From an uncultured Carboxylicivirga sp. (lineage in GTDB: Bacteria > Bacteroidota > Bacteroidia > Bacteroidales > Marinilabiliaceae), in the NCBI GenBank assembly GCA_947491945.1, contig CANLLN010000001.1:248001-312000 (forward strand): a stretch of DNA of 64,000 bases. The letters are read 5' to 3'. Below, one piece after another: positions 27,877-37,184 of this stretch. Every line of letters begins with the position of its first letter. The stretch's first letter is position 1. The notes beneath the pieces are model-generated. The model made no database searches. It saw only the letters and a program-made list of their open reading frames with translations, and was not told the DNA's origin. Both the position numbers and the translations under genes were made by a program.

Positions 27877-29331
27877 ATGAAAACCATAAATAGATTATTT
27901 TTTTTGTTGGTTATTTTAGCTGGCTTCTCATCTTGCAACTCCTCAAAGGATGCAACAAATAGCATACAGCCTAATATTATATATATCCTGGCTGATGATT
28001 TAGGTTATGGCGATGTAGGTTTTAATGGTCAGTCAAAATTCCAAACACCTAATATTGATAAGTTAGCTGCGAATGGAATGGTGTTTACTCAGCATTATTC
28101 GGGTTCAACAGTTTGTGCCCCTTCTCGTTCTGCACTTTTAACCGGACAACACACTGGCCATACTGCTATTAGAGGTAACAAGGAAGTCCGACCTGAAGGA
28201 CAGTATCCATTGCCCGACAGTACTTACACCATGGCAGAGATGTTACAGGAAGCCGGTTATAAAACGGGTGTATTTGGAAAATGGGGGCTTGGATATCCAG
28301 GGTCTGAGGGCGACCCGAATAAGCAGGGTTTCAACGAATTTTATGGTTATAACTGCCAGCGATTAGCGCACCATTACTACCCTTATCATTTATGGCATAA
28401 TCAGACAAAGGTTATACTAGAGGGTAACAAAGGCGCTGAGCAAAATGACTACGCGGCTGAACTGATTCATGATAAAGCCATGCATTTTATAGAAACCAAC
28501 AAAGATGATGCGTTTTTTATGTACTATGCCTCGCCAATACCGCATGCAGAGCTGTTAATGCCACAGGAAAACATTGATGCCTTTAAAGGGAAATTATTAC
28601 CTGAAAAGCAATATAAAGGAACTGATGAGGGTGAAAACTATCGTCAGGGACCATATGGTTCGCAGAAAGATTGCCATGCAACGTTTGCAGCTATGGTGAC
28701 GCTATTGGATCAGCAGGTTGGTGAAATAGTGAATAAACTGAATGCTTTTGGTATTGCTGATAATACGATTATCATATTCACATCTGATAACGGCCCTCAC
28801 CAGGAAGGTGGTGCCGATCCCGATTATTTTAACAGCAATGCCCAATTCAAAGGATATAAACGTGATTTATACGAGGGTGGTATTCATGTGCCAATGATAG
28901 CACAATGGCCTGGTAAAATCAAACCCGGAAGTACAACAGAGCATATCTCTGCATTTTGGGATGTGATGCCCACCATTGCCGATATGATTGGAATGGATCT
29001 ACAGGGAGACATAGATGGCATATCATTTTTGCCAACGCTGTTTGGTATGTCGAATCAAAAGAAACATGACTATTTGTATTGGGAGTTTCATGAAAAAGGA
29101 GGACGCATAGCCATCCGTAAGGACAATTGGAAAGCTGTTAAATATAATGTCCTAAAACAACCTGAGAAATCAATCGAGTTATATGATTTAAGCACCGACC
29201 CGGGTGAAACTAAAAATATTGCTTCAGATTATCCTGAAATTGTTATTGAGATGAATCGAATTATGCGAGAAGCAAGAACAGAGTCTGAGGTTTATCAGTT
29301 TGCAGCTCCAACCTACTTAAATGTGGATTAA
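27877..29331 (+). CDS. Formylglycine-dependent sulfatase 1 (S1 family), lipoprotein
   Basis: This 484-residue enzyme removes sulfate esters from the polysaccharide. The metal-site motif ILADDLGYGDVG follows the lipobox (C20), and C80 in VCAPSRSALLTG is the Cys converted to formylglycine (CxPSR). HTGHTAIRGN, GKWGLGYPGS and SDNGPHQEGG are further family marks. The enzyme must be matured by a formylglycine-generating enzyme or anSME, which is not in this window. Its 3' end overlaps the longest version of the next sulfatase frame by 11 nt. S1 subfamily not assigned. Confidence 0.94.
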   Translation: MKTINRLFFLLVILAGFSSCNSSKDATNSIQPNIIYILADDLGYGDVGFNGQSKFQTPNIDKLAANGMVFTQHYSGSTVCAPSRSALLTGQHTGHTAIRGNKEVRPEGQYPLPDSTYTMAEMLQEAGYKTGVFGKWGLGYPGSEGDPNKQGFNEFYGYNCQRLAHHYYPYHLWHNQTKVILEGNKGAEQNDYAAELIHDKAMHFIETNKDDAFFMYYASPIPHAELLMPQENIDAFKGKLLPEKQYKGTDEGENYRQGPYGSQKDCHATFAAMVTLLDQQVGEIVNKLNAFGIADNTIIIFTSDNGPHQEGGADPDYFNSNAQFKGYKRDLYEGGIHVPMIAQWPGKIKPGSTTEHISAFWDVMPTIADMIGMDLQGDIDGISFLPTLFGMSNQKKHDYLYWEFHEKGGRIAIRKDNWKAVKYNVLKQPEKSIELYDLSTDPGETKNIASDYPEIVIEMNRIMREARTESEVYQFAAPTYLNVD

Positions 29332-29359
29332 TATGCGTGGCTCAATAAAAATACAAAAA

Positions 29360-30805
29360 ATGAAGTGGCTCTCTGGGATAATCATTTTTTTATCTTTATT
29401 CCTGATTGCCTGTCAATCATCATATGACAAAACATCACCCAATGTGATTATGATATTGGTAGATGATATGGGGTGGACTGATTTAGCATGTTACGGTAGC
29501 GATTACCATCAAACACCCAATATAGACCAATTGGCATCCGAAGGTACTTTATTCACCAATTCGTATAGCTCTTGTAATGTATGTTCACCAACAAGAGCGG
29601 CACTAATGACAGGAAAGAATCCTGCGCGTTTGCATTTGACCGATTGGATTGAAGGGCATAAATATCCTTGGGCCAAATTAAAAGTGCCTGAGTGGAAAAT
29701 GTATTTGGATGCAAAAGAATACACTTTGGCTGAAGCTTTTAAGGATGCCGGGTATTATACGGCTCATATTGGCAAATGGCATTTGGGTGAAACAGAAAAG
29801 GATTGGCCAGAACACCATGGTTTTGATGTTAATATTGCTGGTTGGTCAAAAGGTGCACCCAATAGAAATGCGAAAAATGGTTCAAAAGGCTATTTCTCTC
29901 CTTATGGTAATCCTCGCCTTAATGATGGCGAAGAAGGTGAGTATTTGACAGAACGCCTCACTGATCAGGTTTGTAAAGTGATTCAAGAACAAAAGAATAA
30001 ACCTTTCTTTATTAATTTCTGGCTATACAATGTGCATATGCCTTTACAGGCAAAAGAAAACAAAATTCAGAAGTATGTAGCTTTAAGTGATAGCGCTAAA
30101 AACCATTATAATCCCAAATATGCTGCTATGGTGGAACATTCTGATGATGCTGTCGGCAAGGTAGTTGCCCAATTAAAAGAAAGTGGTTTATTTGAAAATA
30201 CCATCATTTTGTTGGCCTCCGATAATGGTGGCTTAATTGGTAAAGGGAAGCGTAAAATCACAAGTAATGCACCTTTGCGCCATGGTAAAGGAGGTATATA
30301 CGAAGGAGGTATTCGAATACCGACCATTTTATATGCGCCAACAATTAATAAAGCTAATGACATAATTCACGAGCCGGTTATTACAGAGGACTATTATCCT
30401 ACACTATTCGAATTGGCAGGCATTCATTTAGCTGATAAGAATGTGGCATTGGATGGTCAAAGTTGGCTGCCGCTGCTGGAAGGAGAGCAAACACTTAAGC
30501 GTGATGCTATACATTGGCACTATCCTCATTACCATCAGGAAGGAGCAGTGCCACATAGTGCCATTCGACAAGGAAAATGGAAGCTTATAGAAAACTTGGA
30601 AACTAATAGCTTTGAATTATACAATTTAGAAGAAGACCTGGGTGAGAAGAATGATTTACATCGTCAATATCCAGATATCCTTTCTGAGTTAAAAAATAAT
30701 CTGGACATATGGCGAAAAGATGTGAATGCACAAATGCCAAAAAATAATCCCGAGTTTGAACCAATTAAGGAGCGAAAGAAAAACAAACGAATTGTTAACG
30801 ACTAA
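29360..30805 (+). CDS. Formylglycine-dependent sulfatase 2 (S1 family), lipoprotein
   Basis: This 481-residue sulfatase has a lipobox at C18 (SLFLIACQSS) when started at the ATG at 29360; in-frame ATGs at 29321 and 29333 would lengthen the leader. Motifs: ILVDDMGWTDLAC near the N-terminus, C75 in VCSPTRAALMTG (CxPTR instead of CxPSR), GKWHLGETEKD, SDNGGLIGKG and GGIYEGGIRIP. The CSPTR form is common in Bacteroidota S1 enzymes. It directly follows sulfatase 1 and precedes a GH2 by 11 nt, consistent with alternating desulfation and exo-cleavage. Confidence 0.93.
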   Translation: MKWLSGIIIFLSLFLIACQSSYDKTSPNVIMILVDDMGWTDLACYGSDYHQTPNIDQLASEGTLFTNSYSSCNVCSPTRAALMTGKNPARLHLTDWIEGHKYPWAKLKVPEWKMYLDAKEYTLAEAFKDAGYYTAHIGKWHLGETEKDWPEHHGFDVNIAGWSKGAPNRNAKNGSKGYFSPYGNPRLNDGEEGEYLTERLTDQVCKVIQEQKNKPFFINFWLYNVHMPLQAKENKIQKYVALSDSAKNHYNPKYAAMVEHSDDAVGKVVAQLKESGLFENTIILLASDNGGLIGKGKRKITSNAPLRHGKGGIYEGGIRIPTILYAPTINKANDIIHEPVITEDYYPTLFELAGIHLADKNVALDGQSWLPLLEGEQTLKRDAIHWHYPHYHQEGAVPHSAIRQGKWKLIENLETNSFELYNLEEDLGEKNDLHRQYPDILSELKNNLDIWRKDVNAQMPKNNPEFEPIKERKKNKRIVND

Positions 30806-30816
30806 TCGATATATCT

Positions 30817-33249
30817 ATGAAATACTATATGTTACTGGCATTTATTATGCTTATAACCTCAACAGCATGCACCAATAATAACAATGTTGAGGTTCGGACA
30901 AGGGAATCACTGGACCTAAATTGGCACTTTATTCAGGAAGATATTCAAAACGCTGAGCAAGTTTCCTTTGATGATAGCCAATGGCGTCAGTTAAATGTAC
31001 CGCACGACTGGAGTATTGAAGGTGAGTACAATGAAAATAACCCGGCAGGTATTGCCGGTGCATTCTTACCCACCGGTATTGGTTGGTATAGAAAGCAATT
31101 AGTCATTGAAGACTTAAAACCGGATGAAAAATATTTTGTAGAGTTCGACGGTGTTTACATGAATAGCGATGTTTGGATTAACGGACATCATCTGGGGAAT
31201 AGGCCTTATGGATACATCAGTTTTAGCTACGATTTAACACCCTTCCTCAATGAAGGAACTAATGTAATAGCAGTGCGTGTTGATCACTCTAAAGCACCCA
31301 GTGGCAGATGGTATACTGGCTCTGGCATTTATCGTCATGTATGGCTCACAAAAACAAAGAACATCTATGTTCCGCAATGGGGAACAGCTGTGACCACTCC
31401 TCACGTGAGCTCTCAGAAAGCAAATGTCAATTTACAGATTCAGTTAAACAATGAAACAGACGATAAAACTTCTGTATTAGTGAATAGCTTTATTAAAGAT
31501 GCTGATGGTAAAACAGTAGCCAAAGCCGAAAGCGAAATAAAGATAGATGCGCAAGCTGAATTAACTCAAAGCTTTGAGGTAGAAGAACCCTTGTTATGGT
31601 CTCCTGAACAACCAAATATGTACAGTATTGAAACAACTCTGATTGTTAACGGAGAAAAAATGGATCAATATACTACACCATTGGGCATTCGTTCCATAGA
31701 GCTAAAAGGCAGTAAGGGCTTCCTTTTGAATGATAAAGCTATCAAATTCAAAGGTTTAAGTAATCACCACGATGCAGGTCCGGTTGGTGCTGCTGTGCCA
31801 GATGATGTTTTATACCGCCGTTTGAAGATGCTAAAAGAAATGGGTTGTAATGCCTTACGAACAACTCACAATCCGTTCTCCCCGGAATTCTATACCATGT
31901 GTGACACCATGGGCTTTATGGTGATGGATGAGGCGTTTGACGGATGGTGGAAACCTAAAGCCAAACATGATTATGGCAATTATTTTGCGGAATGGTGGAA
32001 ACGCGACCTGACTGACTTCATGAAACGCGATCGTAATCATCCATCTGTTGTAATCTGGAGTATTGGTAATGAAGTGCATGGTTTCACTGCTGCTGAACAA
32101 AAGGAGATTGTTGGCTTTGCTAGAGCAATTGATAACACAAGGCCTATCACACAAGGTCGTGGTTATATGGCTCCTCATATCGATATTGCTGGCTTTAACG
32201 GCCATGGAGAGTTTAAAGGAAGTTTGGCAAAGTATAACAAGAACCATCCGCAGAAAGCCATTATCGGTACGGAGATAACACATACACTTCAAACAAGAGG
32301 CGTTTACCGCACAAAAACGTGGTATCGTACAAAAGATAATCCTGCCCCTTGGGAGAAACCCGAACAATTTGCCAAGATGGAGCACAAAGTCTATAAAATT
32401 GATGATTTATCAGAACAAGAAGTTTTTACCGGTATTACGCCAAGGTACCAGTCTTCTTATGACAATTCGATTGTACGCATTGGAGTTCGCCACGAATGGA
32501 ACAGGGTTGAGGAAAGAGACTATTACCTGGGGAATTTTCGATGGACTGGTTTCGATTACCTGGGTGAATCATTTAATTGGCCGGCGCGTACAGCTAATTT
32601 TGGCATAATTGACTTGGCTGGTTTCCCTAAAGACCATTATTACCTATACCAAAGTTTGTGGAGTGATAAACCTATGGTACATTTATTACCGCACTGGACG
32701 CATCCTGACAAGGAAAATGTGGAAATTCCAGTAGTAGTTTATACTAATTGTGAGTCAGCCGAACTTTTTCTAAATGGTCAGTCTTTAGGTGAAAAGAAAA
32801 TAGGTAAAGAAAGACAGTTGGTATGGTTAGTACCGTATCAAGATGGGAAACTTACAGTCATTGCAAAAACTAACGGTGTTGAAATGGCTGAAAAACAGTA
32901 TATCACAGCAGGAGAACCAACCGGTATAAACATTGTTGCTGATAGAACCCAGATAAAAAGCAATAATAGAGATGTCGTGCATTGCGAAATTACGGTTGTT
33001 GACGAACAAGGTACCATGGTACCCCACGCGAATGACCTAATTGAGTTTGAGGTGAAGGGGCCAGCTCAAATTATCGGTGTCGAAAATGGTGATATTCTGG
33101 ATTTATCACCTCATAAAGTCAGCCAGCGCAAAGCATTTAATGGCAAATGCCTCTTAATGATTCAAGCCACTGGTGAAAGCGGTCAGATTGAGGTTACGGC
33201 AAAGGCAGAGACCTTAACGAGTAGTAAAAAAATAGTTTTATCCGAGTAA
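30817..33249 (+). CDS. GH2-family glycoside hydrolase 2, lipoprotein
   Basis: This 810-residue GH2 enzyme has a lipobox at C18 (ITSTACTNNN), so it is membrane-anchored, unlike the other GH2 here. Visible parts: jelly roll with LPHDW replaced by VPHDWSIEGEY, RWYTGSGIYRHVWL, barrel with RTTHNPFSPEFYTMCD, acid/base E419 in WSIGNEVHG and nucleophile E486 in IIGTEITHT, then Ig-like C-terminal domains. It shares layout with 25321-27786, but the active-site surroundings differ (GNEVHG against GNEIVE), which suggests a different sugar or linkage. Confidence 0.93.
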   Translation: MKYYMLLAFIMLITSTACTNNNNVEVRTRESLDLNWHFIQEDIQNAEQVSFDDSQWRQLNVPHDWSIEGEYNENNPAGIAGAFLPTGIGWYRKQLVIEDLKPDEKYFVEFDGVYMNSDVWINGHHLGNRPYGYISFSYDLTPFLNEGTNVIAVRVDHSKAPSGRWYTGSGIYRHVWLTKTKNIYVPQWGTAVTTPHVSSQKANVNLQIQLNNETDDKTSVLVNSFIKDADGKTVAKAESEIKIDAQAELTQSFEVEEPLLWSPEQPNMYSIETTLIVNGEKMDQYTTPLGIRSIELKGSKGFLLNDKAIKFKGLSNHHDAGPVGAAVPDDVLYRRLKMLKEMGCNALRTTHNPFSPEFYTMCDTMGFMVMDEAFDGWWKPKAKHDYGNYFAEWWKRDLTDFMKRDRNHPSVVIWSIGNEVHGFTAAEQKEIVGFARAIDNTRPITQGRGYMAPHIDIAGFNGHGEFKGSLAKYNKNHPQKAIIGTEITHTLQTRGVYRTKTWYRTKDNPAPWEKPEQFAKMEHKVYKIDDLSEQEVFTGITPRYQSSYDNSIVRIGVRHEWNRVEERDYYLGNFRWTGFDYLGESFNWPARTANFGIIDLAGFPKDHYYLYQSLWSDKPMVHLLPHWTHPDKENVEIPVVVYTNCESAELFLNGQSLGEKKIGKERQLVWLVPYQDGKLTVIAKTNGVEMAEKQYITAGEPTGINIVADRTQIKSNNRDVVHCEITVVDEQGTMVPHANDLIEFEVKGPAQIIGVENGDILDLSPHKVSQRKAFNGKCLLMIQATGESGQIEVTAKAETLTSSKKIVLSE

Positions 33250-33269
33250 TTATTATAAATAGATATTTC

Positions 33270-34826
33270 ATGTTACGATATGCACATGCATTTATAGCAA
33301 TCCTTCTCAGCATAGTAATAGGATTAACGGCTTGCAATAACAAGCAAGGCAAGCAAAATAAACAAAAAGCCAAATCACCAAATATTGTTGTCATTTACTT
33401 AGATGACTTAGGTTATGGCGATTTAAGTTCGTATGGAGCAACAGAATTGCAAACCCCAAATATTGATGCCTTAGCCTCAGGTGGTGTGAAATTTACCAAT
33501 GGCTACGCTTCATCGGCCACATGTACACCGAGTAGATATGCCCTGTTAACAGGTTTTTACCCATGGAAAAATAAGCAAGCTAAGATTCTTCCTGGAACAG
33601 CACCATTAATTATAGATACAGCCCAGGTTACTTTAGCGAAGATGCTGAAAAAGCAAGGCTATCAAACAGCATTAGTTGGCAAATGGCATTTAGGCCTTGG
33701 CACAGGTCATGTTGATTGGAATAAGACTGTTTCGCCAGGTCCTAATGAAGTAGGATTTGATTATGCCTATTACATGGCTGCCACACAGGATCGTGTGCCA
33801 ACTGTATATTTAAAAGATGGATTGGTGGAAGGCCTCGATGCTAATGACCCGATTGAGATAGATTATAAAAATAACTTTGAGGGGCAGCCAACTGGTAAAG
33901 ATAACCCTGAACTTTGTGAGATGATGTGGCATCATGGTCATAACTCAACAATTGTAAATGGTGTGCCTCGTATTGGTTACATGAAAGGTGGTGAAGCAGC
34001 TAAATGGAACGATATTGATATGGCCGATCACTTTTTAGTCAAGGCACAAGAATATGTCAAGTCACAGAAGGATAAACCTTTCTTCTTGTATTATGCCATG
34101 CAGCAACCACATGTGCCGCGTACACCTCACCCTCGATTTGTTGGCAAATCAGGTATGGGGCCTCGAGGTGATGTCATTCTGGAGGCAGATTGGTGTGTTG
34201 GAGAATTCATTAAAACTTTGGAGGAAGAAGGCATTTTAGATAATACATTAATTGTATTCTCAAGTGATAACGGACCTGTTTTGAACGACGGATACTATGA
34301 TGATGCAGTAGAAAAACTAGGGAATCATACTCCGGCAGGTCAATTGCGTGGTGGAAAGTACAGTTTGTTTGAAGCTGGGACAAGAGTTCCGTTTATCACC
34401 TATTGGAAAGGTACTATTCAACCCGGTATTTCTGATGCATTGGTTTGCCAGATGGATTTATTAGCTTCATTAGCTAAGTTGGTTGGCACAAACGAATCAT
34501 CAACAGACAGTGAGGAACTGCTGGATGTATTCTTAGGTAAAAGTACTAATGGTCGTGAGTCTCTTGTTATAGAAGCGACTACCCGCACCGCATTACGCCA
34601 TGGCGATTGGATTATGATTCCACCTTATAAGGGCCCTGCAAAAAACAAGTTGGTAAATATTGAACTGGGTAATGCTCAAAACTTTCAACTATATAACCTA
34701 AAAGAAGATATTGGGCAGCAGAACAATCTGGCCAAAAGCAATCCAGAGAAACTACAAGAATTACTGGACATCTTTAATACTACCAGAGGGGATTATTCGC
34801 AAATAACGAAAATGGAATTGAAGTAG
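33270..34826 (+). CDS. Formylglycine-dependent sulfatase 3 (S1 family), lipoprotein
   Basis: This 518-residue sulfatase is a lipoprotein (C22, GLTACNNKQG). Motifs: VIYLDDLGYGDLSSYG, C85 in TCTPSRYALLTG, GKWHLGLGTGHVDW, FLYYAMQQPHVPRTPHPRF, SSDNGPVLNDG and RGGKYSLFEAGTRVP. Together with the first two it gives the PUL three sulfatases with clearly different sequences, so several sulfate positions are probably removed in order. It is the last gene of the PUL operon; a terminator follows about 65 nt later. Confidence 0.94.
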   Translation: MLRYAHAFIAILLSIVIGLTACNNKQGKQNKQKAKSPNIVVIYLDDLGYGDLSSYGATELQTPNIDALASGGVKFTNGYASSATCTPSRYALLTGFYPWKNKQAKILPGTAPLIIDTAQVTLAKMLKKQGYQTALVGKWHLGLGTGHVDWNKTVSPGPNEVGFDYAYYMAATQDRVPTVYLKDGLVEGLDANDPIEIDYKNNFEGQPTGKDNPELCEMMWHHGHNSTIVNGVPRIGYMKGGEAAKWNDIDMADHFLVKAQEYVKSQKDKPFFLYYAMQQPHVPRTPHPRFVGKSGMGPRGDVILEADWCVGEFIKTLEEEGILDNTLIVFSSDNGPVLNDGYYDDAVEKLGNHTPAGQLRGGKYSLFEAGTRVPFITYWKGTIQPGISDALVCQMDLLASLAKLVGTNESSTDSEELLDVFLGKSTNGRESLVIEATTRTALRHGDWIMIPPYKGPAKNKLVNIELGNAQNFQLYNLKEDIGQQNNLAKSNPEKLQELLDIFNTTRGDYSQITKMELK

Positions 34827-34890
34827 ATATAGCTTATGGCATGGCTAGTTATTTTAAATGTTAGTTCAGTTATTTAAAACTTAATAAGGG

Positions 34891-34931
34891 TGGAGGGAAG
34901 GCTTAATTATTCATTAGATTCCCTCCATTTT
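34891..34931 (+). terminator. Intrinsic terminator of the PUL operon
   Basis: TGGAGGGAA (34891-34899) pairs perfectly over 9 bp with TTCCCTCCA (34919-34927) and is followed by TTTTATA. Confidence 0.8.
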
Positions 34932-35063
34932 ATATACTCCTTTCTATTTAAATAGATATGTCCTTTTGGTTATTTCTTATAAAACAGAATAGTGTTAGTT
35001 AGAAAGAGTAGTATAAACAATGGCAATTAAGGAAAATGTCTCATAAAACCTAGGTTTTGATAT

Positions 35064-35136
35064 ATAACCGGTTAAATTAACACAGGTGATAATCCATTCA
35101 GAAATTCTTAAATTATCATTTACAATTTTTACAACT
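35064..35136 (+). repeat. Dispersed direct repeat, right copy (partner 7470-7542)
   Basis: ATAACCGGTTAAATTAACAC...TTTTTACAACT is collinear with the left copy and equal in length (73 nt). It lies about 240 nt past the end of the PUL operon, so the two copies bracket the PUL. Confidence 0.65.
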
Positions 35137-35387
35137 TTTCATTTAGCTGTTTTAAGTATTAAACTGACTTCTCTTAGTGAGAAAAAGCGTTGTAAATACC
35201 CTTCGGTTTTTCTAAAATTGCCAAAGTATTTAATGTAGGTGTAAAATAGCTCCGTAAGGCAGTAATAATAGTGTTTGTAGTGAATACCACAGATTTATAT
35301 TCTTTACGCAATATTTACAACGTAAACTCTGTAACTATCTAATATTAAGCACATAGAAAATTATGTATCGGAAAGTAACTTTAAAAA

Positions 35388-36143
35388 CTAGATAAGCTGG
35401 GTAAACCAACTCTTAAACTCAGCCGACTTATTTTTACTTACAAAAATTTTTTCCGGTGTCTCAATATTAAGTTGCACCTGCAGGCGGTTATCATAGCGGA
35501 TCAGCATTTCTTTAATACTGTCGCGTGACAGAATGTATTGTTTGTTGGCCCTTATGAAGTCCTTGGGATTAAGGTTGTGAAGAATCTGTTCCAAAGTTTT
35601 TGAATATGGGTAATGCATACCATTCTTCAGGTAGATTTCGGTTACCTTATCTGTGGTATAAAAGCAACTTACTTCATTAATATCAATCGGAATCAGCTTG
35701 TTTTCATCGCGGATCAGCATCTTTGCAATGTAAGTATTAGATGGTGTAAGCTCCTGTTGATTGCTCAGGTACTTGAGTTCATCACCGGGGCTTAATTTTT
35801 TAAACTTTTCAATGGCACCTGCAAGCTCTACGACCTTTATGGGCTTCAGCAGGTAATCAATACTATTCACTTTAAACGCGTCAATGGCATAAGCATCATA
35901 GGCAGTAGTAAAGATGATGGGTATCTCAATGGTAATGTGTTGGAAAATGGTAAATGCATTGCCGTCCGACAAGTGAATATCCATCATAATCAATTCAGGT
36001 GTTTCATTGGTGCTTAGCCAGTTGATGGTTTGCCGGATGCTTTCTGTATTGCCAATAATTTTAATAGATGAATCAATGCTTTTCAGTATCGTGGCCAGGT
36101 TTTCAAAGGCCACGGTTTCATCTTCTACAATTAATACTTTCAT
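35388..36143 (-). CDS. LytTR-family response regulator
   Basis: This 251-residue regulator has a receiver domain (VLIVEDE, phosphoacceptor D55 in LIMMDIHLSDG, TTAYDAYAIDAFKVNSIDYLLKP) and a C-terminal LytTR DNA-binding domain (about 150-251) with DEVSCFYTTDK-like beta-strands and FIRANKQYILSRDSIKEM. It is encoded 3 nt after its likely kinase and is the last gene of the minus-strand run. It may control the long operon in which it lies. Confidence 0.93.
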   Translation of the reverse strand: MKVLIVEDETVAFENLATILKSIDSSIKIIGNTESIRQTINWLSTNETPELIMMDIHLSDGNAFTIFQHITIEIPIIFTTAYDAYAIDAFKVNSIDYLLKPIKVVELAGAIEKFKKLSPGDELKYLSNQQELTPSNTYIAKMLIRDENKLIPIDINEVSCFYTTDKVTEIYLKNGMHYPYSKTLEQILHNLNPKDFIRANKQYILSRDSIKEMLIRYDNRLQVQLNIETPEKIFVSKNKSAEFKSWFTQLI

Positions 36144-36146
36144 CCT

Positions 36147-37160
36147 TTACTGCTTTAAGGGTAAAATTACAATAAATGTATGACCGTCATTCATTACCCT
36201 TATTTTTTTATTCATCATGATCTGAAAGCGGTTTTCCAGATTTTTGAGCCCGGTGCCGTTGGTATTATCCGGTGAGAGTTTAGGGAATATTGGATTATGA
36301 ATCTCCAGTTCGTTGTTTTCGTTTAGTCTGATTAATACTACCATTTTGTGTTCGCTGTCAATCGTATTGTGAGCAACCACATTATCGATTAGCGGCAAAA
36401 TAGATAAGCTTGGTAGTTTTAAACTTCTTTGGTTTTCTTCAATGTCTATTTGAAAATCCAGCTTATTGGCAAAGCGTACTTCCATTAAATAGCGGAATGA
36501 AGCCACGAATTCCAGTTCTTCTCCCAAGCTTACAAGTCCTTTATTTTCACTGTTTAATATGTACCGGAATATGTCTGAGAGCTTATTCACGAACTCAATT
36601 GTTTTTTCATCATTCCCTTTGCGCACAAGGGCCGTGACACTATTTAGTGAGTTAAAGAAAAAATGCGGATTAATCTGATTGGATAAGGCGCTGCATCGGC
36701 TTTCCAGGTTCTCGATTTTCAATTGTTCGATCTCTTGTTCTTTTTGGCGCTGATCTTTATACATGTGATAAACATGGCCAATGAAGGCAGCCATCAGGCA
36801 TATGAAAAAGAACTGGAAAATAAGGATGCTTCCGAAGCAATCCACAAAGGTGCAATAAGCATAAGAAATGAGCACATAAGCAAGATAGGCAAGCGCGCAA
36901 ATGGCCATGTTTAGCATTAAGCGTCTTCCAAATATGGAGGTAGGTATCTTTTTCAGGTTAATATGAAAGAGAATCCCAGCCAAAATTGTAAAAAATACAA
37001 AGCGAATAATGGCGAAATTGATATGCTTGACACGTTCAATGCCCTCCAGATAACTCAGCTTCCAGGGAAGCTGGGTAAAGTTGGGATAGGTGATAAGCAG
37101 TGCCCCAAGCAGACTGATCAGGATGAGTTTATAGGGATTGTATTTTTGAAAAAAGTTCAT
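36147..37160 (-). CDS. LytS-type membrane sensor histidine kinase
   Basis: This 337-residue kinase has four predicted membrane helices (about 12-30, 45-65, 78-105, 112-132), a short coiled coil, and a His_kinase domain with H166 in NQINPHFFFNSLNSV, then an ATPase domain with LPLIDNVVAHN and NGTGLKNLENRF. It partners the LytTR regulator 3 nt downstream. It begins 24 nt after the stop of a PQQ-like protein gene, so co-transcription with the large operon is likely. There is no separate sensor domain; the membrane part probably senses the signal. Confidence 0.92.
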   Translation of the reverse strand: MNFFQKYNPYKLILISLLGALLITYPNFTQLPWKLSYLEGIERVKHINFAIIRFVFFTILAGILFHINLKKIPTSIFGRRLMLNMAICALAYLAYVLISYAYCTFVDCFGSILIFQFFFICLMAAFIGHVYHMYKDQRQKEQEIEQLKIENLESRCSALSNQINPHFFFNSLNSVTALVRKGNDEKTIEFVNKLSDIFRYILNSENKGLVSLGEELEFVASFRYLMEVRFANKLDFQIDIEENQRSLKLPSLSILPLIDNVVAHNTIDSEHKMVVLIRLNENNELEIHNPIFPKLSPDNTNGTGLKNLENRFQIMMNKKIRVMNDGHTFIVILPLKQ

Positions 37161-37184
37161 AGTTGAAAGACGCTTAATGTATAT

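Larger units (their letters stand above)
34827..35387. other. Convergent intergenic region with terminator and repeat copy
   Basis: This 561-bp gap between the last sulfatase and the end of the LytTR gene contains the PUL terminator and the right copy of the dispersed repeat. I see no RNA gene or coding frame in the remainder. Confidence 0.6.

Noticed and set aside
31855-32385. 176-residue minus-strand frame inside the second GH2 gene
   Set aside because: The plus strand encodes the intact GH2 catalytic barrel here; the antisense frame shows no recognisable motif.
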